Shown in pieces: positions 38,944-47,800 of a DNA stretch of 64,000 nt (the first letter of the stretch is position 1; every line of letters starts with the position of its first letter). This DNA comes from Tranzscheliella williamsii. Taxonomy: Eukaryota > Basidiomycota > Ustilaginomycetes > Ustilaginales > Ustilaginaceae. The DNA lies in assembly GCA_023212725.1 (NCBI GenBank), contig JALBYF010000067.1:1-64000 (forward strand), in the 5' to 3' direction. The position numbers and the translations under genes are program-made. The notes beneath the pieces are model-generated. The model worked only from the letters and a program-made list of their open reading frames with translations. It was not told where the DNA came from and made no database searches.

Positions 38944-41814
38944 TCAGGGCCGGCGGACGTGGAAGGCGGCGGCGATGACGAGGGTGGTGGCGGCGGACGT
39001 GGCCAAGGAGAGCGCGGTGGCGGGCTCGCCAATGACCTTGGTCATCTCGCTGTTCAGCTGGCGCTCGACGGGGTCGTGCGGCTGGTGGGTCTGGATCAGT
39101 GCCTTGAGCTCGTCGCGGTGCGTCTGCGTCGGGTTGCGGCGCCCGCGCCCGACGACCACGATCGCCGGCTGGTCGCGCTCCACCAGCTCCACCATCTCGC
39201 GCAGCGGCCGCGCCGTCGCAACGCTGCGGATCGACAGCCGATCCGAGAAGCGGCCCGCCACAATCTGGTCCTCGACCCGCTTCAGCGCCAGATCGTCCTC
39301 CAGAGACGCCTCCAGCGCGCCCTGCATGTGGCCCGACCCCTGCGCGCCGCCCGTCTGTGTGCCATAGACCGTGTCCATATACCCGCCACCACTCGCGACC
39401 ACCTGCCGGTGCGCCTGGCCGAGACTCATCTCGTGGTGGACGGTAGGCGGCACGGTGGGCAACCGGTCCTCTCCCGCCTCCTCGGGAGAGATGCGGTCCA
39501 TCTTGACAACCAGTACACAAGTTGCAGTGTTGTTGGCACATAGTCTTGCCACCAGATCCAGCGCTGCGCGGTCGTCCGGCCCGCCCATAAAGGCCAGAAG
39601 GATCTGTTGCTTACCCAGACGCGACAAGGCAGAGGCGGTGCGCTGGCCACCGGAAAGCAGTGTTTTGCGCTCGATCAGCAGGCCCACATTCGTTTCCGCC
39701 GTCTGGATGATCCTCCGTACGACGTTAAAGTGTTGCCAAGAAGACCTTCCCTTCAGCGTCTCGGAAGCGTTGGTCCAGCCACCGCCAAAGAGACTCTCAA
39801 ACGGATTGCCCAGTGTAGTGCCCAAGGGCGAAGAAGGCCCAGGCACATTGTCCTGGCCGGCACTCGAGCTGCCAGGTCCTGGCGACAGTGTCATGGGCAG
39901 AATGACAAAGTTGGAGCCAGCGGCTTTGCACCGTCGCGTCACCGTATTGGCAAACTCGTCCTGCGGGATAACCGCCATGCTGGACTGAACCGGAAGGCCG
40001 TTGAGATGGGCAAACGTCTGGAAGACATTGACGAGCGGATCGGCTCGCATGGTCTCTTCCGACTCGGATACTTTCATTACCGCTGACGTTCGATCAGTAA
40101 GCTCCACGAGACGCAAAGCATCAATCCTGATCTGCGCTGGGGCATCAGTAGCTGTAGCAGATGCGAAAGGTGTATCTGAGGAAAGGACGGGTGTCTGGTA
40201 TTCTTCCTCTTGCCCCTTGACGGATCCTTCGCTGCCTTGGCTGCCCTTCTCTGTGAGTCCCTCGGATAGAGATGCTCCTTTGGCGCGCCGGTGTCGCATG
40301 CCTTCTGCATCGGCGGGCGCAGGTCGGGCGGCAGCAAGTGTGGGCTGCATAAGTTGAATCAGCGTCATCAGGCCGGGCAAGTGCTCGATATTGCTTAGAA
40401 CAACCATGAGGCGCTTGGGTGCCAGACCAGCATCGCCGTCTGCATCCAGTTCCTCGTCCTCGGCCAACGGCTTGCCGTGATGCGAGTGTACCGCAACGTC
40501 GTCAATAGCAGTGCGATGTTTTTCGGGATAGATCCACAGCGTCAGAGGTGTCGTGATCACGGTAGAAATGACAGCCATCAGCACAAACATGGAGAATGTC
40601 TTGGTATCAAGGATGCCTGCACTGTATCCGATGTTGAGGACAATAAGTTCGACCAGCCCCTTGCAAGACATGAGCGTGCCGATGGCGGCTGATTCCCGCA
40701 CATTGAAGCCAAAGAGTATGGCTGTACCTGCGCAACCGATGAACTTGGAGAAAAAGGCAATAAAGATGATGGCAATGGTATATGCCCAAGCGATACCATC
40801 ATTAAGAGCGCCCAAGTTGGTGTTGAGGCCGGAAAGGGCAAAGTAGATAGGCAGAAAGATGGCAAGGACCAAATCCTCCATCTTCTCGGTCAAGGCGATG
40901 GCAAAACCACCCTCGTGCGGGACGATAAGGCCAACGAGGAAGGAGCCGAAGATGGGATGGACACCAATGATGTCAGTTATCCAAGCGCTGATCAGGACCA
41001 GCACCAAGGTGACCATGGTCATAACCTGACTCGGACCGTTCTCCAGCGTTCCGGTACGCCGAGCGAGCCAGACAAAGGCAGGCCTGATAAGGAAAAAAAG
41101 AATGAGGACCCAAGCAACAGCACATAGGAGGACGTAGAGTGCTGTCAAGCCCGAGCTGGCATTGACAAGAGCGACGGTCAAGGCGAGTAGGATCCAGCCT
41201 ACGACATCGTTGCCGACACCGGCAGCCAGGGTGATGACACCCACTTTTGTATACAGCAGCTTGGTCTCGGTCAAGATCCTGGCCAGGACAGGAAAGGCAG
41301 TGATGGCCATGGCGACGCCGGTAAAGAGGACGAAATGGCCAAAGGAAACCGTCTCCTTATCGGCAAACGCGTTATAAATCCCGACCGAGACAGCTGCACC
41401 GAGGCCAAAGGGTAGCACCATGCCGGCCAAACTGATGGCGATCGACTCTTTGGCGCTCTTGCGAATGACACGAACGTCCACCTCGAGGCCGACTATGAAG
41501 AGGAAAAGAATGAGACCCAAGGTGGATATGAGATTCAGGTAGGTCAACGACGGCGCTGGGAAAATGTGGTCGGTGAAGCCAGGAATGCGACCCATGGCAG
41601 TGGGCCCGAGAAGGATGCCGCCAATCACTTCGGCGATCACTCTGGGCTGCTTGATCCTCTGCAGAAAGATGCCGAGCACGCGAGTGACAATGATGATGAC
41701 AGCCGCCTGAATGATGAAGAGCCTGATGGGGTTTGCCGAATCAAACACGGTGGGATCAGCACCGCTGATCACGCTGGTGCTCGCGGCAGCGCGCGCGCGA
41801 AGCAACTGTATCAT
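38944..41814 (-). CDS. KHA1: KHA1-type monovalent cation/proton antiporter (CPA2)
   Basis: 956 residues from the ATG at 41814 (MIQLLRARAAAS); the frame stays open ~100 codons upstream but only from a non-ATG start. Residues about 25-420 form a 12-segment Na/H-exchanger domain, including QPRVIAEVIGGILLGPTAMG, LFTGVAMAITAFPVLARIL and GVGNDVVGWILLAL, whose Asn-Asp pair sits at the ion-binding site. The cytosolic half resembles the CHX/KHA1 tail, with two USP-like modules: LMVVLSNIEHLPGLMTLIQL and ILLAFMGGPDDRAALDLVAR. An acidic, Ser-rich segment (about 495-590) separates the first. A hydrophobic C-terminal segment (ATALSLATSAATTLVIAAA) could be a further membrane anchor. Yeast Kha1 is a Golgi K/H antiporter that sets luminal pH; location here is inferred. 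Confidence 0.93.
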   Translation of the reverse strand: MIQLLRARAAASTSVISGADPTVFDSANPIRLFIIQAAVIIIVTRVLGIFLQRIKQPRVIAEVIGGILLGPTAMGRIPGFTDHIFPAPSLTYLNLISTLGLILFLFIVGLEVDVRVIRKSAKESIAISLAGMVLPFGLGAAVSVGIYNAFADKETVSFGHFVLFTGVAMAITAFPVLARILTETKLLYTKVGVITLAAGVGNDVVGWILLALTVALVNASSGLTALYVLLCAVAWVLILFFLIRPAFVWLARRTGTLENGPSQVMTMVTLVLVLISAWITDIIGVHPIFGSFLVGLIVPHEGGFAIALTEKMEDLVLAIFLPIYFALSGLNTNLGALNDGIAWAYTIAIIFIAFFSKFIGCAGTAILFGFNVRESAAIGTLMSCKGLVELIVLNIGYSAGILDTKTFSMFVLMAVISTVITTPLTLWIYPEKHRTAIDDVAVHSHHGKPLAEDEELDADGDAGLAPKRLMVVLSNIEHLPGLMTLIQLMQPTLAAARPAPADAEGMRHRRAKGASLSEGLTEKGSQGSEGSVKGQEEEYQTPVLSSDTPFASATATDAPAQIRIDALRLVELTDRTSAVMKVSESEETMRADPLVNVFQTFAHLNGLPVQSSMAVIPQDEFANTVTRRCKAAGSNFVILPMTLSPGPGSSSAGQDNVPGPSSPLGTTLGNPFESLFGGGWTNASETLKGRSSWQHFNVVRRIIQTAETNVGLLIERKTLLSGGQRTASALSRLGKQQILLAFMGGPDDRAALDLVARLCANNTATCVLVVKMDRISPEEAGEDRLPTVPPTVHHEMSLGQAHRQVVASGGGYMDTVYGTQTGGAQGSGHMQGALEASLEDDLALKRVEDQIVAGRFSDRLSIRSVATARPLREMVELVERDQPAIVVVGRGRRNPTQTHRDELKALIQTHQPHDPVERQLNSEMTKVIGEPATALSLATSAATTLVIAAAFHVRRP

Positions 41815-44800
41815 GACCGGCAGGGAGGATGTGTCGGACGGAGCGAGACGGCGCGGCTTCGAATAGGTGAGGTATGGCTTGCAGCAGCCGCTAGGATGTT
41901 TGAAGGAGCGAAGCGCCTCCGACGCTGGCTTGATGAGGCGTTTATAAGACGAGAGGCAATGACACTTTGGTGACGCTAGCAAGGGCACCTTGTCTGAAAG
42001 CACCAGGTAAGCGTTCTGTTTATATGCTTGACCTGGGCTCGGGGAAGGTGTTGATGCGCGCGCTTGGATGCAGACCAATCTTGACCAAGGTAGGCAGAGA
42101 CAAGAGGAGAGCAATCCCGCCGACGAGGCTGGCCAAAAAGCTGAAGCCCAGGGGCTAACGTGCGCAATGGCTGCCTAGTGTTACTTTTGATGGCAGGATT
42201 ATCATGCGTGCGGACACGAGCATGGGGTCGAAAGGAGAGAATGCCGACTGAAGGGCGCAGTGGGCGAAAGGAGAGAATGGACGGGGAAAGGCACAGAGGG
42301 GGAGACAACGCTTGAGGGGTAGCCAACCATGGTGACTGCGTGGCGCGACTACAAAGCTAAGTGTCCAGCTTGGTTTGTTTTCAAGTATGCAACTTGAGCC
42401 ATGGCGGCAAGACCCTGAACCTGCTTGTAAAATCATCATGTAGAGAGGCGAGGCACGCTGCATGTAAGCTGCTGCACCTCCAGGGTCCGCCCCTCAACAA
42501 CGCACTTGCACGCCCCTGTTTCCCATTTTTCGCTTTTGTCAACAATCACACTGTTAGGACAGCGCAGTGGTTAAAGGCTGGGAGAGTGCACTCATACGCA
42601 GGACAGTAGCGCGTGTGCACTGCACAATCAATAAGAAGCCTTTAGTTTTGAGCGCCATATCGTCGTATGCATAAGGGCTCTTGCTGTCCACGGTGAAGCG
42701 TCCCCGTGATGGTTGTTACCCCACAGGCCGCTGCTGTACCTGCAGTCGGCAAGAACTCACACTGATCCCAGGACGAAGGTCTACGCACGCGTAACCGGAT
42801 TGTGTCGCTGTCCACCGCTGCGCCAAGCCTTCCCCTGAGCTTCGGTTGGGGATCGAGCTGAGCTGAGCTGAAAAGCCCTTACCGACAAAAGTAGGGCTCT
42901 ACTTCCATGACGGCCCCACAACGGACCGCACAGCCATGACCGCGCTTGCATCAACCGGCGCATGCAGTGAGGGAGCACCGGTGAGCATAGTGCGCCGCCG
43001 ATAGGGGCAGCTTAATGTCTCTTTGCGACTCAAGCCCGACTCAGGCAGCCTGCTGCGCATTTCAGCTGCCGATCTCGCCCTCGCTTACCACAGAACGGCC
43101 AACTTTGCTCCTGCTCGCTATATCCTTATGTAACAAACGACGGGTACCCCTGATCTAACATGTGACATTTGCCTTGCGCGTGTGAGATCCGTATCCAGGT
43201 CTCATGATTTACGATGCACTCCAGAGTGGCTAAACAACAGTCACAAGTGTCGAGAAGTAGTATGCTGGGCGAGCACATCCATCATGCCTGTCATGATGAC
43301 CCGTCATATACTACACTACATACTGTACGACCTGATAGACCAAGCTTGGTCTTGGTACTTTGCTCAAAGGAGCAATCATGCAAGCAGAGAAGAAGAATGA
43401 CGTCATCACACCAGAACCGATCTGAACAATTGCGTCGAACACTTGATCTAACATATTTCTCGCCTCTACTTCCTACTTAGCAGCAACTATGGTAAGGTGC
43501 AACCTTGAATCCTATCCTGGGACGGAGCCATGTCATTGGCATGGCCACCAGATCAACGTCTGGCACAGCGAAGGGAAGAAGCCATCACCAAATGAGAAGA
43601 CTGGCGCAAGAGAGAAGTCCTGTCCCCTGGCCGTCCCGCCACATACATTCCGCAGAGCGATGTGGCATCAGCGGGAACGTCGGCTTGCGCCCGTGCTATT
43701 CACCGCAGATGAAAGCCAGCGTACGTGTATCTCTCATTCTAACGTGCAACTTACCTATAATCCTGCCTTTCCTGATACGATGGCGTTCCGCAGCAGAATT
43801 GGAGTACGGCGTACTTGGGATATCCCATCCATTTGACCTTTCTGCATAATTTGACGCTGCCTAAGTGTGGAGCGGGTGCGTTAAGAGGGCCCCGCGTTGC
43901 AAGATTGTATTCGTAGCTACAGTTCGTAGCTGCAAGTGGAAGGCCGCCCTGCTGTAATTCTGCATCCATGCCTGCAATGAGTTTGAAAATGGCGAATTTC
44001 GTATGCTTCCACAGAGTTTCAAATCGGACGGCGCGCTGTCGTCACTGCACCGATACAAGCTTTGCAGAGCACTTGAGTCGCACTGCACACTGCGAATAGC
44101 TTTGGCTCAACGGGCAGGAAGCTCAACTCTCTAGATTCAACTCTCTCGCGCGCGCTCCCTGAGTCTCTTTCGCCCTGAACCGCCTATGGTGATCGCCCAC
44201 AGTCCTGGTCGCCTTTTACCTCCTCTTCCTTCATACTCCACCCACTTCCTTCTCCTTCCGACGACCCATCACCATCGCAACTCGGACACTGCTCGCTCGA
44301 TCGCTCGCTAGCATTGCGTCTTTGCCGGTGCTTCGTCTGCTTGCTTCATCTCGCCATCCTTATCGGCTTTGCACCTACGCGGCAACCGCTTACACCTCCT
44401 GTTGCCAAATCGGCTAATATCAGTGCTGGACATCAAGATCTCATCACCTGCGCTCCTTGTTGTTCACCTGTCTCTGTCTTCTCAGTGGTTGGTTGTCCAA
44501 ACAACTCTTCCGGTGCCGTCTATACCGCCGTTTCGCTCTCTAAAAGCCGTCCATTGCCTCGCTCTATTTTGTCGTTAGCCAGCATACCAGCAGTACCCTG
44601 GTCTTCAGCTCTTTGTGTACAGCTTCACTTAGGTCTACTTTGTCCTTCCATCTATCCGTTGTATCAGCATTTCATGGTTTCAACGGCCTAAAACCGTCGT
44701 CGCCCCTGCCCGTTATTGCTGCTCCGCCACTCTTCCTGGCCGCGCTTGCCAATCTATACACGCAGGCTGCGCGGTGCTGATCAGTTCGAAGCCGACCTCG

Positions 44801-44837
44801 TTTACGTTATTCCGTGGTTCGGAGCGAGACAGGCAGG
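41815..44837. other. 3-kb divergent intergenic region, KHA1 / histidine kinase 2
   Basis: No gene with domain support. The right part (about 44.1-44.8 kb) is pyrimidine-rich and reads like a long 5' leader of the histidine kinase gene; it includes a five-codon uORF (ATG at 44673). An A-box-like tRNA-resembling motif lies at about 42560-42610. A GAGCT pentamer is repeated in tandem near 42855-42870. Confidence 0.45.
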
Positions 44838-47800
44838 ATGGAGTCATCTGCTAGCGATGCTGACCAGCCTGGTCCAGATGGAGGAGCCTCGCATCATATT
44901 GGCCGGATCAGTCGGCTCTCCGAGGACCTCTCTTCATCATCTCATTTCTCTCAACAGCCCAGGCCTCAAAAATTACGCGTTGCAGGCTCAGATCTCGATG
45001 ATACCAGCAGCGTTGGCTCCAACGAGGCTTTTGCGCCGGCGAAACTACACCTAAGGAGCGGTCTTTCTTCGCCCCGTTCTTCCATCTCCTCCTCGGGAGC
45101 TGTACGAAGAGGTGCTTGGAGGGCGATCGGAGCACACGCCTCGTCCCGCAGCTACACGCATAATCCTCGATCAAGTCACGAATCTCCGCCCAACACATCC
45201 GATCTTGAACCCGAAGCATTGGATGACGCTTATCCCGCAAGGGAAAATAGCCTCGGCAGTGATGCCGGCCTTGAAGACAATCCTCAAAACATCAGCGTAG
45301 CAGATCATCCAGCCTGGCACAGAAAGTCTTTCACCGGTATGGCCGCTCCTGGCTCCTTACAGTATCTTCCAGCAGTCAGCACTGCCAAGGCTTCTGGCAA
45401 CTCTTCGACAGTAGAAGCGCTTCCTGAAACACTATATGGGTCATACGAACCCGACAGCCTGTCCATTGCCTCTGAAAATCGCAAGGCGGGTCGTGCTGGT
45501 CCCTCGGACATGGAAGAGATGGAATTGCAGAACTCCTCAACAGGCACCTACGACTGGGCCAACTTCGTCTATGCTTATTCCCGAGGTCGATGGAATCCCG
45601 GTTTGATACCGCAACCCCCGCGTCAATCGACTGTCTTTCCAGGATTTTCCGTGAAAATCAGTGACGCTGAACCCATGTCTGGCGACACCAATGCTGGAAC
45701 CTTACACAGACCTTCGCTAGACTACCAGTCACTTGCGCCTCAAGGAGTCAAAGTCGAATTGCCTGAATTTGCTCAAGGATTGGAGCCACAGAGCTTGCCT
45801 GCCAGCCTGCTTGGCGATAAGGAGGATGGCGAGACTTCAGCTTTGGATCCGTCCACAACGATACGCGCGACCGAAAGCCTCTCAGATGGAACAGAGACTA
45901 TGCCCGGCGTCTCAGGCAGCAAGAGTAAAGTGATGCCAAGCATATTCTCAGTGGATGCGCCTCTAAAGGCCTTTGCCGGCTTCCGTGACCCATCTGCTAG
46001 CATGTCGAGCATAACACAAGCATCGTCCAGAAAGGCGGGGCAAGGCTACCAGCAACCTGGCAGTGGCTTGGACAGTCTTCATGGTCCACAGAGGGCAAAA
46101 ACCTTCCCTCATGCCCTACCACCGAGACCTTGTGACAACATCGTTCCAACTCCGTTGGGCAAAGAAGTCGCTACTCCAGCTCCTCCAAAGGCGAAGCGGG
46201 AAAAATCTGACACATTAGTTGGTCCCCTAAGTCGCCGTCTCGAAGCTGCAGCAAAAATATCGCAGACTTCTATAGCTCAAGAGGAGATTGACAAACCTCA
46301 GGCTGTCCAGCAGCCGCCCTTAGAGGCCGCGACGACTCAACCGGTCGCGATCGATTCAGTCCCTGACGACAGCAGAATTGGGGAAACAGTCTCCGATAGC
46401 ACCAAGGTTGCGGCCGAACCAGAGGTCCGGAGCAGGCCAGGACCAACGCCAGTCCAAAGTGGCCACTCTGAGTCCAACCGAGATCCTCTCGTTTGGCAGT
46501 CTGCCCCTGAGGGACTCTCATCATACGCCGATGCTCTCTCCCGGCAAAGTTCTCAGGACGCAGCCACCGAAAGTAGTGGTGTTCTAACCCTCGATATGAC
46601 TATTGACAACGTCACGGTGGCCGGTTTGCGTCGGGCGGCTAGGAGAACAAGTATGGAGAAGCCCGAAGGAGCTGATGTAGACCGCAGCAAGGTCGCGCAT
46701 AGATCCAGCGGTCAAGGTTCTGCTGTGGCCCATAGCGCAAGTTTTCCAGGTAATTCCCCCCGACCCTCTTTCTCTTCCGGTGGCCCTCGTGAGGGCGTCT
46801 TCTCCCTGTCACATCTAAGCGGCGCCAGAGCCATCAGCTCAACAGCGTCGGCTTCCACCAACAACGGTCCGACGGTTAGCGTGGCGCACTTTGTTAAAGG
46901 CAAGCAGAGCGGAGAAACGCGTATCGACCTTCGAGGAACTGTAACTAGCTCGCCGGCTAGCGCGCCCAAGGTCCCTGACGATCTGGGTATATTGCACGAA
47001 GTCAGTCTCAATGACGTTTCCTTGGCAGCAAGTGCTTCGGCGCGGCCTCGTCCGCCTATGGCAACCGCCTCTTCACAACGCATCAACTCGTACTTCGCGG
47101 CGGGTAAGCGAGCTGAGCTCTACTACCGCGAGCATGGCTATTTGCCGTCAATCTTGCCACCGCAAGAAGACTCACGCCTCCACGCGCTAGCACGATATGG
47201 GCCCCCCAAGATTGCTGGTGATCCCAATTTCGAACGTATAGCTCATTTGGTCAAGTTGGTCTTCAACTCTAAACTGGTGCTCATTACCCTGGTTGGGGAG
47301 AACGAACAGATATTTCAGACAGAGATGGGTGGCGGCGGAGAGATCACCCTTAGCTCCTTGCAGGCCATGGCCGGATCCCGAAATTGCTCCTTCTGCTCAC
47401 ACGCTATCTTGCAGGACAGTGACGAGCCAATTGTTGTGCTGGATGCTAGCAAAGATTGGCGATTCTCGGGTAACCCTCTCGTGGTGGGACCTCCCGATAT
47501 CCGCTTTTATGCAGGCAGTCCGCTGAGGACGACCGATGGACTCAATATTGGCAGTCTTTGCTTGATAGACGACCGGCCACGAGCTGAATTCGGTCCACGC
47601 CAGCGCCATACTCTCAAGGAGTTTGCTCGGGTTGTAATGCGAGAGATGGAACTCCTTCGCGACAAAATTCAGCTCAGCATGCGGGACAGAATGCAGCGAT
47701 CTGTCGAGCTTTTCACCAAGCAATGTCTGGAAATGGACTCCGAGGACCCAGAATTTGAGTCTATCTCTTCCTCGCAAGGCCCTGGAGGCACACACAAGCT

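Noticed and set aside
41815..42114. 100-codon extension of the KHA1 protein
   Set aside because: It needs a TTG start and has no antiporter similarity; the ATG at 41814 precedes the first membrane segment correctly.
44314..44691. 125-codon frame upstream of histidine kinase 2
   Set aside because: Starts at a non-ATG codon, low complexity, and lies in the pyrimidine-rich leader.
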